The notes under the pieces are model-generated. The model was given only the letters and a program-made list of their open reading frames with translations, was not told the DNA's origin and did no database searches. DNA of 26,966 nt from DATEJJ01 sp039649115 (GTDB taxonomy: Bacteria > Actinomycetota > Actinomycetes > Mycobacteriales > Micromonosporaceae). Shown piece by piece: positions 8,080 through 17,167 of this stretch. Position numbers and translations under genes: made by a program. The stretch is taken from the NCBI GenBank assembly GCA_039649115.1, contig JBBWZQ010000037.1, positions 1 to 26,966 on the forward strand, in the 5' to 3' direction. How positions within the stretch are numbered: position 1 is the stretch's first letter; each line of letters begins with the position of its first letter.

Positions 8080-11000
8080 CTAGGGCGAACCCGACGTGGC
8101 GAAGAACCGGACGTCGCCGCCCATGGCGGGCCTGCTCTTGTCGAAGAACGGGCTCCTGGTCGCGGTGCCGTTGAGCGCGTTGAGCGGACCGACCCTGACC
8201 GTGGGGTCGGAGAAGGATCTGGTCTCGTCCCACTGCAGGCGCGCCCAGTAGAGCGCGACGCCCTGGCGCTCGGCCGAGGTCGCCGTGGCGTCATCGGGCC
8301 GCTGGGTCGAAATGATGATCAGTTGAGGGGGAACGAACAGGTCGACGACGTCGGGCTGGGTGCGCACCCCGGACAGGGTGGCGATCGCGCCGATCATTCC
8401 CTGTATCTGCCAGTTGTCGGTGCTCGGGCTGGGCGGATCCTGCCCGGTCTTCACCTCGACGAACAGGCTGTTCTCCGCGCGGTGTACCCGAACCGTCTCA
8501 CCGTCGACCCTGGTGATGATGAGCGGTCCCACGCCGTCGGGCGCGACGGCCACCTGGTGCTTCTTGTTTTCGAATGTCAATGCGTCCCGCCACCGTGAGG
8601 TGAATGTGCGGGCGGCGTCCGGGATGCCGGTCACCTCGGAATGCATCTCTATCTTCGTGGCCAGCGACCGCAGGGCGGCCCGCATGAAGAGGATGCCGAG
8701 CGTCTGGTTGAGCTGGCCGTCGCGGACGTCGACCTGCGGCATCTGGAACAACTGCGCCACGTGTCCCATCTCCGCCAACCGCTGCTGATCGATGTCCAGC
8801 CAGGCCCGCCCGTCCGGATCGGTGCGGGTGACCGGGTTGTCGCCGGCGTAGCTGTACGCGGCGAGGTTCGTCGGGTTGAAGACGCCGCCGTTGTCCGTAC
8901 CGTTCAGGTAGCTGCCGAGTGCGGGGTCGGGCGACTGCCAGACGCTGGTCCTCGGGTCGTAGTAGCGGGCACCGTAGTAGTACAGGCCGGTCTCGGTGTC
9001 GAACTCCTTGCCGGTGAACCGGTACGGGCTGGGCGTGACCGTGTGCTCGTCGACCCAGCTTTCGCCGGAGGGGAAGTACTGTTCGTGTTCGACGACGTGG
9101 CCGGTGTTGTCGGTGCCGTAACTGGTGGAGCTGAGCTGGTCGGCGTGGAAGTAGAACTGGTTGTTCTCCGGGTACGCGCTGGGTTGGACGAGTTTGGAGA
9201 CCAACCGGGTGTTGCCGATGAAGATGTGTTTGAACGCGGTCTGGTTGTGTTGGGTGTAGTCCTGGTTGGGGTAGATGTTGACGTCGCGGGACCCGCCGTC
9301 CTTGACCACCCGGGTGCCCTGAGCATCGTACAGGTACCGGACGGCCTTGCCGCTCGACGTGTCGCAGGACGGCGTGTTGTCGGCCACGAGGTTGGCGGCG
9401 GGCGGGGCGGAGCTGTCGCCGCCGCCGCTACAGGCGAGCCGGTTGGTGTCGTCCCAGATCAGTTGCGTGCGCTGGGACTTGTCCGGACCGGTGCGGCTGG
9501 TGAGGTTGCCGTTGGCGTCGTAGCGCAGGTCCAGCGGCCCGGTACTGGTCGGTGCGTGCGGCTGGCGACCGGTGTAGGCGTAGGTGTACTGGTAGCTCGT
9601 GTCGGTTTGGCTGGTCGTGGACGAGCCGCTGACGATGTCGTGCGTCTGGTTCTTGCTGGCGAGGTTGTTGATGCTGTCGTAGGCCATGGTGAGCTGGTAC
9701 TGGTCGGTCTTGCCCGACGCGGGGTGGTACTCGCCCTGGGAACTGGTGAGCCGGTACAGGTTGTCGTACCCGAACGTCTGCGCGCTGGCGCCGCCCAGGC
9801 CGCCGGCCGGGGGCGCGTCGTCGGCCACGGCGGTGACGTTGCCGACGCTGTCGTAACTGTAGGTCGTGTTCTCGAACGCCGTGCCGTCCGACTGGGTCGC
9901 CGCGACGGTGGCCAGCCGGCGGTCGTTGGCGTTGTACGTGTACGTGGTGCGGGTGTTGTTTCCGGTCTGCATCAGCACGCGTTGCGCGAACTTGTCGTAG
10001 TCGAGCCTCGCCAGGTACGGGTAGGTGAAGCCGCCCTTCACGCCGGTGGCGCCGTCGACCAGACCGCCGCTGTCGTAGTGGTAGGACAGCACCTCCCCGT
10101 CCGGATAGGTCATCTGCTGCACCCGGTTCCAGGTGTCGTAGCGGTACCGCGTCGTGTAGCTGATGTCGGGGCCGGACAGCCCGGACACCACCCGGGTCTC
10201 GGTGGTGACCTCGCCGAGCGGCCCGTACCCCCGGGTCAGGGTGCCGGCGCTGTCGTGGACGGTGACGATCCGGTTGGCGGCGTTGTTCGGCGCGCCGGGC
10301 GCCCCGTAGGAGTAGGAGATGCTGTTGCCGGGGAAGGTGGGGTAGTGGACCGCGGCGAGCCGGTTGAAGTCGTAGTCGTAGGTGATGGCCTGGCGCGTCG
10401 CGGCGAGGTTCGCGGTGATCTGCTTGACCGCGTTGCCGGCGAGGTCGTAACCGGTCTGGGTCTTTCCGGTGTCGGGGTTGTCGACGACGGTACGCCGGCC
10501 GAGGTTGTCGTACCCGGTGGTGGTCGTGTTGTTGTGGTCGTCGACGACCCCGGTGAGCTCGCCGAGGGGATCGTAGGCGTAGCTGGTCCAGATGACCGGC
10601 TGGCCGCCCGCCGGGTTGGCCTGCTTGACGGCCGTGGTGTGCTGCCGGACATCGGCGTAGGTGTGCCGGACATTGCCCTTGGCGTCGGTCACCGCCGCGT
10701 CGAACTGCGTGGTACCGGCCCGGTCCGGCCCGAAGCCGTAGCTCGTCGTGGTCGTGGTGTTGTCGGGCAGCACCGTGGAGGTGGGCCGGTCGAGCACGTC
10801 GTACCCGGTGCGGGTCGGCGGGACCGGATCGACGGCCGGGTTGAACCCGGTGTTGAGCGGGCTCTTGGCCTCGATGACCGGATAGGACTGTTCGACGACG
10901 CGGCCGAGGAAGTCGTAGCCCCGGCGGCCGGAGACCACCATCGCGGCCACGGCTGGCGTGTCCGGTCCGGTGGACACGGTGGCGTCCGTCTTGGTCTGGA

Positions 11001-14000
11001 CGACCCGGTCGAGCCCGTCGGTGAAGGTGATGCTGTCGATCGAGTCGGTCCGGATGGTGCCGTCCGGGTTGCTGTCGATGTGGCGGGTGACGGCGTACGG
11101 AACGGCGGCTTCGGGATGGTACTCGAAGTCGATGGTGGGATGGTTGGACGCCGTCTCGTACGGGCCGGTGACGGTGTGCACCCGGCCCACCTGGTCGTAC
11201 AGGTAACGCACCTGTTGGTTGTTCTCGTCGGTGGTGGTCTCCACCCGCCCGTACTTCAGGTTGTAGGCGGCCGTCGAGCGGTAGCCGAAGCTGTCCGTGG
11301 TGGCTGTGATGTGGGTGGACAGCGCCGGATCGTACTCGTAGGTCAGCTTGTAGCGCTGTCCCTTGCCGTTGGGCGGGTTGGTGACCGACTGGAGGTTGCC
11401 GTTGGCGAAATAGGTGAGGTCGGTGACCGCCGCCGTACCGTCGGCGAGCGTTGCCCGGTGCTGGGTGAGGTCTCCGGTCGTGCAGTTCACAGTGGACTCA
11501 CGGTGGCGCAGCAGCACGCCGTTGCCGCGTACGTCCACCGCCTTGGCCTTCCCCACGACGTTGCTCGTGCGGCAGGCCGCATCCTCGGCGGTGTACCGGA
11601 TCCGGGTCTCGACGTCGTCGCCCGGCCCGGCCTCTCCGGCGTCGAAGCTGCGGATCAGGTTGCCGACGTCGTCGTAGGCCAGTTCGGTGTAGGTGGACTT
11701 CCCGGGCGTCGCCTGGCCTTCGGAGAAACGTTGGTCGGTGCGGACCAGTTGCGGGAACAGCGTCGCGGTGGTGCTGTGCGGGTCCGCGGTGCTGGCGGGG
11801 AACGCCACGTCGCGCATCTGGTACGTGTTGACGGTCTCCCGGAACGGGTGGCCGGCGCCGTCGCCGGTCAGCTCGCGGGTGACCAGCCCGCGGGTGTAGT
11901 GGCTGTCGGTGGCGTATTCACGGGTGCTGGTACGGGACACCGCCTCGCCCGGGGCTGCCGGATCGCGCTTCTCGGTCACCACGGTGTGGTATCCGCGGAA
12001 CTCCCGCTCCAGCCGGTCGTAGACTCCGCCGCCGTACCGGTAGGTGGTCAGTTGGACGTCCTGGCCGTCGCCGGGGTGCCCGTCGTCGACCGCGACCCGG
12101 GACAGGTCCCAGCGGGACTGCGGCTGGTCGTAGGTGTTGCCGTCGCGGGAGTAGTCGAGGTCGATGCGCGAACCCAGCGGCCGCCGTACGGTCTTGAGCA
12201 GGTTGGTGCGACCGGTGGCGTTCTCCGCGACGGAGAGTTGACCGTCCGAAGTGGACTGGAGCTGGTCGGCGTACCCGTCGCCGTTGATGTCGCGGAGGGA
12301 CTGTTCGCTGCGGCCGATACCGGTGGAGAAGTTCGCCCCCGGGTTGATGATGACGCAGCCGGTGATCACGAGCGCGCAGACCGGGAACTCGGCGTAGGCA
12401 CCGCCGCCGAGTTGGGCGTTGACGTCGGCGTTGACCCCGGCCGGTCCGCCGAGGAACGGCCGCGGTGCGGCGAACCCGGCGCCGGTGTTGAGCGCGACCT
12501 GGATCGGGTTGCCGTCGAACACCCGGTCGGCCAGGCCGTCGCCGTTGACGTCGAGCAGGCTGCCGCGGATGGAGCTGCGCGACGAGCTGAACGACGCGCC
12601 GCCGGCAACGCCGTAGAAGTCGGTGTTGAAGCCGATGTTCACGCCGCCGCTGGTGGTGCTGCCGTCATTGAGGACGCCGCCGGGCCACGGTTCCGGCGCG
12701 GCGAACCGGTAGCCCAGGTTCAACGCGGCCCGGCCGTCGGCGTACACCCGGTCGGGCAGCCCGTCGCCGTTGATGTCCAGCAGGTCGAACTTCCCGCTGG
12801 AGCTGCCGTTGCCCAGGCTGCCGCCGATGCCCAGCGGCGGCATGTCGTTGCCGGACTGCGCGGTGTTCGCGGTGGTCTGTGCGGGTGGCGCGGCGTAGCC
12901 GCGGCCGGTGGTGATGGTGCGTGCCGCGCTGCCGGCCGAGGCGTTGCCCGAGGCCGTCGCGGTACGGCGCACCTCGCCGTCCGGCACCGTGCCCCGGGTG
13001 CCGCCGAGCTGGCCGGTCGGGTCGGTGTACTGGACGCCCCCGGCGCCGATCACGTCGGGGAAGCCGTCGCCGTTGAGGTCCAGGTACTCCAGCTGGCCGG
13101 CACTGTCGCCGGTGGCGACGCTGCCGCCGATGCTGCCCACGCCCGGATTCACCGAGCCGGTCAGGGAGATCTGGGTGGACCGGGAGATCCGCGGCACCGC
13201 TGTCACGTTGGCCAGGTCCGCGGCGGCCGGCAGGTTGATCGCCGGTGCGCCGAGCCGGGAACTGCTCACCGTGCCGGGGTTCGCCCAGGACAGGTCGCCG
13301 GCCTGCCATCGCGCCGTCGCCGGTGCCGGCGAGAAGGGGAAGAACGCCGGCGGTGTGACCTTCGGGTCGGCCGCGAAGGCGTCCTTGTCGCGGGCCGGGT
13401 CAACGCTGGCCGGAAGCTGGTTGCGGTAGTCCGGGTTGACGGCCAGGTCGGCCTGGACGATCGGCTTGCCGGCCCGGTCCCGGTTGCCGTTGTACCCGAC
13501 CACGCCCCACCCGCGGTAGGGCTGCGGGAACGCCCCGCCGTCCGCGGTGCTCGCCGGGCTGTGGAACGCGCTGGGCGCGGGCGTGCGGTCCGCCGGGTCG
13601 AGCCCGACCTGGACCGACTGGCTGGTCAGGTGCGTGGCCGCGGTGGCGTCGAGGGTGCTGAAGTCGAAGAACAGGTCGTCACCGGCGTTCACGGGTACGG
13701 ACAGGCCGAGGTCGGACGGCACCTGGCCGCCGGCGATGGTGATGACCCGCTTGCCGAGCAGCGTGCCGTGCCGCTTGACGGTGAAGACCACCCGCGCGTC
13801 CGGGTGCTGGTCGCCGAAGTCGAACGCGAGCGCGGGGTCGACGGTGAGGGTGCCGGCCGCCGGCGCGGTGTACGACTGCTGCGCCGCGGTGAGGTCGTCG
13901 ACCGGGTACATGTCGATGTCGTACGCGGGTTGGACGAACAGCGCCGGGTTGCCGGCCGCGTCGGTCAGCCGGGCGGCGCCCACCGCCGCGGTGTAGGTCG

Positions 14001-17000
14001 CCTTCGGGCGCCACGCCAGCTGGGTCACGTCGATCGGCGAGTCCACGTGCACCCGCCACGCGAGCTGCTGTCCCTGCTGCACCGGCACGTCCAGGTCCAG
14101 CGGCAGGTCGCCGCTCCGCCCGGCCGGCATGGTCGCGGTGAAGACGGTCTGGCCGTCCCGGGTGACCACGGCGGTGACGTCGTCGGTGACCGGCGCCCGC
14201 ACGGTCAATCCCCCGGACAGGTGCAGGGTGCCGGTGGACGGGACGGTCACGGTGGTGGCCCGCCCGCCCAGGGTGAAGTCGCCGGAGGCGGAGTACCGGT
14301 ACGGGTGCGATCCGTTGGCGTCGGTGCTGTCGGGCGTATCCAGGTAGGCGATCTGCGGGTCCCACGCCACCTGGTCGTACGCACCGTCCTCGCCGGACTG
14401 GACCCGGAAGTACAGCCGGTCGCCGCGCTTGACCGGCACCGCGTCCACGCCGGCCGGTGCGTGCTCGGCATAGTCGGTCGGGCCGATCCGCTGCGACCAC
14501 AGCTCGCTGTCCTCGTGCTGGACGGCCACCCGTACCCCGTCGGCCCGGGTGTACGCGGCCCGTGCGGGGCTGGTGTCCGGTACCAGGTGCACCGCGCCGG
14601 AGACCTGTACGGTGCCGTCGAACGGGGCGACCCACCGGCGCACCGAGTCCACCAGTGGATGCGAGTCGATTTCCCGGTTCCGGTCGGCGGTGAGGTCGCG
14701 GATCAGGCCGGTGGTGTCGACGGGAGCGGAGCCGATCGGTACCGGCGTGTCGGCGGACACCCCGTACACCGGCGTCCCGTTGGGTCCGATCCGGCCGAAC
14801 AGCACGCTCGCCCCGTCGACCAGATCGGTGATGCCATCGCCGTTGACGTCGGCGAAGTACCGGCTGGTCGTGGTGAAGGTGTCGACGTGGTCGAGTTGGG
14901 CCGCCACCCCGCCCAGGTAGCCCTCGACGCCCACGGTCAGCGAGTCGCTGGTCTGGCTGAGGATGCCGGGCAGGCCGGACAACGGCCGTACGTCGGCGCT
15001 GAACCGCGGCGCTCCGCCCGGCTGGGACAGGTTCTTCCGGTACACCACGCCGCCGCCGCTGGTGAAGACCTTGTCCGGCAGGTTGTCGCCGTCGACGTCC
15101 ACCAGCGCGAGCAGGCCGGTGTCCTCGGTGTGGCTGAAGCCGCTCTTGACGCCCACCGAGTTGGACTTGGACGGGGTCGCGCCGAAGCCGACGTACAGGT
15201 GCCCGCCGACGCTCGTACTCGTGTTGGCGTTGATGGCACCGGCCTGTCCGGCCCCGCCGGTGACGGCGTCCACCGCGCCGTTGCTCAGCCCGTCGTCCGG
15301 CGAGGACCAGGTCACCGGGGTGAACGCCTGGTACGCGCCCGACGCGTCGCGGATGTCGTCGAAGTAGTCGAAGGTGTGCGAGGTGAACGGCTGCCCGTCC
15401 TCGCCGGCCGCGGTGACGGACCTGAGCAGCGTCTTCGCGAACGCGCCGGTGACATATCCGAAGTCGTACCGCCGGATCGGCAGGTTGTCGAGGGTGATGT
15501 CGATGCGGCGCAGCAGGTCGGCGGTGACCCGCTTGAACCCGCCGCGCGCGTCGATGGCCACGTCGGAGCGGCGCGGCTGGCCCAACTCCCGGTCGCGGAG
15601 GAACGTCACCGCGTACGGCCCCTCGGCCGCGCCGCCCGTACCGCTGCCGGTGTAGGTGATTTTCTGCAGGTACAGGTTGCGACCCGGCACCGTGCCGCCG
15701 GCCACCCCGACGTCGTCCTGCTCGACGGTGTGGTACCGCATCACGTTGCCGTGCGCGTCGCGCACCTCGCGCAGGGCCCACTGGAACACGTCCCCCGCGT
15801 TGTCCGCGAGGGTCGATTCCGGCGTGCCGCCGTAGAACGAGTGCGTGCCCGACTTGTCGACGAGTTCCCAGCTGTAGTTCACCGGTCCGGTGCCGTGCCG
15901 CACGATCCGCGTGAACGAACCCTCCACGCGCGGGTGGAACACCTTCTCGCTCGATCTCGCGGGCGGTGGCCCCCGGTTGGCCACCGGCGTCAACTGCTCC
16001 CCGTCCAGGAGGTAGGTCTCGGTCTCCAGCCCGCCGTCGTAGCGCGGCACGCCCCAGCGGGTGTCCACCGTGATCGCCGGGAGCGCCAGGTCCCAGCCGA
16101 GGCCCAGCCAACCGTCGCCGCCCGCCGAGTTGTACGCCACCGAGAGCTGCGGCTGCAGCCCGGCCCGGCCCGGCGGTACCTCGATCGGATAGCTCAGCCG
16201 CGCCTCACCCGTACCGCTGGCGACCGGCGGCGCCATCAGGTTCACCCCGGCACCGGGGTCACCGGCCTGGAGGTTCTTGATCTGCGTCGGGTTGAACGAC
16301 GTGTCCTGCGGATGGTCCGGCACGGTCACCGTCGCGTTGATGACGTCGGTGAAGTGATCGGTGCGCGACACGACCACGTGGTTGCGCTGGTCCACCGACA
16401 CCCGCTCCAGCGGCCGCCAGCATCCCGCCCGGTCGTCGAAGAAGAACGTGTACACGTCCTGCGGATCGAACGCGGGACCCACCAGCGCCGGGTCGTAGGG
16501 CAGCGACACCTCGACCGGTCGCAGGAAGCTGAACGGGTGCGGGGTGAACCGCCAGCCCTGCCGGGGTCCCTGCGTCACGTTCGTCATCCCCGCGTCGAGC
16601 TTGGGCACGTCCGGTGCGTCGAGCGGGGTGATGCCGATGGCGAGCCGGCCCAGCGTGGCGTCCGAGCCCACCACCAGTCGCGCGCCGCCGAATGCCAGGG
16701 TCCGGGACCGGGTTCCCGGGTCGGGCACCGCCGGATCCACCACCGCCTGGTACGCCGCGCCGCCGGTACCGGCGGTGGCCCCGCCGCTGCCGGGGCGCCC
16801 GGTGTCCGTACAGGTGGTCAGGGCCGCGGGCGCGTCCAGCACGCCGGTACCCGTACCGACGCCCAGCCCGCCGTACCGGTCGCCGCGCCGCGCCGTCCAC
16901 ACTCCGCTGGCTGACACGGCCGACCCGGCCAGCACCAGAACCACCAGCAGGGCCACGATCCGCTGTGCCGCGGCCCGGCGCGTCGCCAAGTACCGTCGTA

Positions 17001-17016
17001 CCCTGATCGTTCTCAT
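8080..17016 (-). CDS. Giant secreted SpvB/TcdB-like RHS-repeat protein with nuclease-like C-terminal tip
   Basis: The 2978-residue protein looks like a polymorphic toxin. Residues 1-38 form a Sec signal (Arg-rich, then LLVVLVLAG, likely cleavage near AVSA). Residues ~90-215 contain a ZU5-like beta module ending RTDHFTDV. The SpvB domain follows (~265-560; PPGRAG, GLGWDL near 283-309). FG-GAP/VCBS calcium-loop repeats (D-x-N/D-G-D-x-x-x-D) occur near residues 639, 723, 1313, 1414, 1489 and 1576. Three beta-sandwich units (~790-1145) separate the second and third of these. YD/RHS repeats run from ~1710 to 2640, then the RHS core (YRFTGKEFDTETGLYYYGARYY, split here as 2665-2676 and 2677 onward) and DPDG at 2733-2736. 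The last 242 residues are a variable tip with P-D-G at 2826-2828 and E-V-K at 2854-2856, resembling a PD-(D/E)xK nuclease. ATG 17016 is preferred over 17073 because it gives a clean signal peptide and has GAGGCGGGA upstream. Toxicity is inferred. Confidence 0.93.
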   Translation of the reverse strand: MRTIRVRRYLATRRAAAQRIVALLVVLVLAGSAVSASGVWTARRGDRYGGLGVGTGTGVLDAPAALTTCTDTGRPGSGGATAGTGGAAYQAVVDPAVPDPGTRSRTLAFGGARLVVGSDATLGRLAIGITPLDAPDVPKLDAGMTNVTQGPRQGWRFTPHPFSFLRPVEVSLPYDPALVGPAFDPQDVYTFFFDDRAGCWRPLERVSVDQRNHVVVSRTDHFTDVINATVTVPDHPQDTSFNPTQIKNLQAGDPGAGVNLMAPPVASGTGEARLSYPIEVPPGRAGLQPQLSVAYNSAGGDGWLGLGWDLALPAITVDTRWGVPRYDGGLETETYLLDGEQLTPVANRGPPPARSSEKVFHPRVEGSFTRIVRHGTGPVNYSWELVDKSGTHSFYGGTPESTLADNAGDVFQWALREVRDAHGNVMRYHTVEQDDVGVAGGTVPGRNLYLQKITYTGSGTGGAAEGPYAVTFLRDRELGQPRRSDVAIDARGGFKRVTADLLRRIDITLDNLPIRRYDFGYVTGAFAKTLLRSVTAAGEDGQPFTSHTFDYFDDIRDASGAYQAFTPVTWSSPDDGLSNGAVDAVTGGAGQAGAINANTSTSVGGHLYVGFGATPSKSNSVGVKSGFSHTEDTGLLALVDVDGDNLPDKVFTSGGGVVYRKNLSQPGGAPRFSADVRPLSGLPGILSQTSDSLTVGVEGYLGGVAAQLDHVDTFTTTSRYFADVNGDGITDLVDGASVLFGRIGPNGTPVYGVSADTPVPIGSAPVDTTGLIRDLTADRNREIDSHPLVDSVRRWVAPFDGTVQVSGAVHLVPDTSPARAAYTRADGVRVAVQHEDSELWSQRIGPTDYAEHAPAGVDAVPVKRGDRLYFRVQSGEDGAYDQVAWDPQIAYLDTPDSTDANGSHPYRYSASGDFTLGGRATTVTVPSTGTLHLSGGLTVRAPVTDDVTAVVTRDGQTVFTATMPAGRSGDLPLDLDVPVQQGQQLAWRVHVDSPIDVTQLAWRPKATYTAAVGAARLTDAAGNPALFVQPAYDIDMYPVDDLTAAQQSYTAPAAGTLTVDPALAFDFGDQHPDARVVFTVKRHGTLLGKRVITIAGGQVPSDLGLSVPVNAGDDLFFDFSTLDATAATHLTSQSVQVGLDPADRTPAPSAFHSPASTADGGAFPQPYRGWGVVGYNGNRDRAGKPIVQADLAVNPDYRNQLPASVDPARDKDAFAADPKVTPPAFFPFSPAPATARWQAGDLSWANPGTVSSSRLGAPAINLPAAADLANVTAVPRISRSTQISLTGSVNPGVGSIGGSVATGDSAGQLEYLDLNGDGFPDVIGAGGVQYTDPTGQLGGTRGTVPDGEVRRTATASGNASAGSAARTITTGRGYAAPPAQTTANTAQSGNDMPPLGIGGSLGNGSSSGKFDLLDINGDGLPDRVYADGRAALNLGYRFAAPEPWPGGVLNDGSTTSGGVNIGFNTDFYGVAGGASFSSSRSSIRGSLLDVNGDGLADRVFDGNPIQVALNTGAGFAAPRPFLGGPAGVNADVNAQLGGGAYAEFPVCALVITGCVIINPGANFSTGIGRSEQSLRDINGDGYADQLQSTSDGQLSVAENATGRTNLLKTVRRPLGSRIDLDYSRDGNTYDQPQSRWDLSRVAVDDGHPGDGQDVQLTTYRYGGGVYDRLEREFRGYHTVVTEKRDPAAPGEAVSRTSTREYATDSHYTRGLVTRELTGDGAGHPFRETVNTYQMRDVAFPASTADPHSTTATLFPQLVRTDQRFSEGQATPGKSTYTELAYDDVGNLIRSFDAGEAGPGDDVETRIRYTAEDAACRTSNVVGKAKAVDVRGNGVLLRHRESTVNCTTGDLTQHRATLADGTAAVTDLTYFANGNLQSVTNPPNGKGQRYKLTYEYDPALSTHITATTDSFGYRSTAAYNLKYGRVETTTDENNQQVRYLYDQVGRVHTVTGPYETASNHPTIDFEYHPEAAVPYAVTRHIDSNPDGTIRTDSIDSITFTDGLDRVVQTKTDATVSTGPDTPAVAAMVVSGRRGYDFLGRVVEQSYPVIEAKSPLNTGFNPAVDPVPPTRTGYDVLDRPTSTVLPDNTTTTTSYGFGPDRAGTTQFDAAVTDAKGNVRHTYADVRQHTTAVKQANPAGGQPVIWTSYAYDPLGELTGVVDDHNNTTTTGYDNLGRRTVVDNPDTGKTQTGYDLAGNAVKQITANLAATRQAITYDYDFNRLAAVHYPTFPGNSISYSYGAPGAPNNAANRIVTVHDSAGTLTRGYGPLGEVTTETRVVSGLSGPDISYTTRYRYDTWNRVQQMTYPDGEVLSYHYDSGGLVDGATGVKGGFTYPYLARLDYDKFAQRVLMQTGNNTRTTYTYNANDRRLATVAATQSDGTAFENTTYSYDSVGNVTAVADDAPPAGGLGGASAQTFGYDNLYRLTSSQGEYHPASGKTDQYQLTMAYDSINNLASKNQTHDIVSGSSTTSQTDTSYQYTYAYTGRQPHAPTSTGPLDLRYDANGNLTSRTGPDKSQRTQLIWDDTNRLACSGGGDSSAPPAANLVADNTPSCDTSSGKAVRYLYDAQGTRVVKDGGSRDVNIYPNQDYTQHNQTAFKHIFIGNTRLVSKLVQPSAYPENNQFYFHADQLSSTSYGTDNTGHVVEHEQYFPSGESWVDEHTVTPSPYRFTGKEFDTETGLYYYGARYYDPRTSVWQSPDPALGSYLNGTDNGGVFNPTNLAAYSYAGDNPVTRTDPDGRAWLDIDQQRLAEMGHVAQLFQMPQVDVRDGQLNQTLGILFMRAALRSLATKIEMHSEVTGIPDAARTFTSRWRDALTFENKKHQVAVAPDGVGPLIITRVDGETVRVHRAENSLFVEVKTGQDPPSPSTDNWQIQGMIGAIATLSGVRTQPDVVDLFVPPQLIIISTQRPDDATATSAERQGVALYWARLQWDETRSFSDPTVRVGPLNALNGTATRSPFFDKSRPAMGGDVRFFATSGSP

Positions 17017-17051
17017 GCCGGTCCCGCCTCGCTGGAGGATCGAACGTCCGC

Positions 17052-17063
17052 CATATCGATATG
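17052..17063. promoter_or_regulatory. Perfect 12-bp palindrome between the toxin-like gene and its divergent regulator
   Basis: CATATCGATATG is an exact palindrome, and an AT-rich island in otherwise GC-rich DNA. It sits 36 bases upstream of the toxin-like start and 105 bases upstream of the regulator start, in the only shared intergenic gap. It is a plausible operator or promoter element; SARP proteins usually bind direct repeats, so another regulator is possible. Confidence 0.45.
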
Positions 17064-17107
17064 TGGATTTCATCCTGGGGCGTTGCGCCGGAGGGATCGC
17101 AGAGGTT

Positions 17108-17116
17108 TGCTATAGA
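17108..17116 (+). promoter_or_regulatory. Putative extended -10 promoter of the SARP/STAND regulator
   Basis: TGC directly followed by TATAGA (17111-17116) fits an extended -10 element on the plus strand, about 52 bases before the ATG at 17168. No convincing -35 hexamer is present at 16-18 bases, which is tolerated with extended -10 promoters or where an activator is used. Confidence 0.4.
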
Positions 17117-17167
17117 CCGAGCATCGAACCATCGACAATCGTGATTTCCGGAAGGTTCGGGGCCGCG

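Noticed and set aside
9000..11900. Possible tandem DNA repeats in the RHS region
   Set aside because: The periodicity is explained by degenerate protein-level YD/RHS repeats; I see no exact DNA repeat units or spacer structure as in CRISPR arrays.
8641..16914. An 8.3-kb open frame on the plus strand opposite the giant RHS gene
   Set aside because: It is the antisense of a GC-biased gene: its translation is low-complexity Val/Gly/Arg-rich with no domain, while the minus strand gives signal peptide, SpvB, FG-GAP and RHS motifs throughout.
16544..17167. Upstream extension of the SARP/STAND regulator frame
   Set aside because: It overlaps the signal-peptide end of the divergent gene. The family begins with the winged helix, reached from ATG 17168, and the promoter-like site lies inside the extension.
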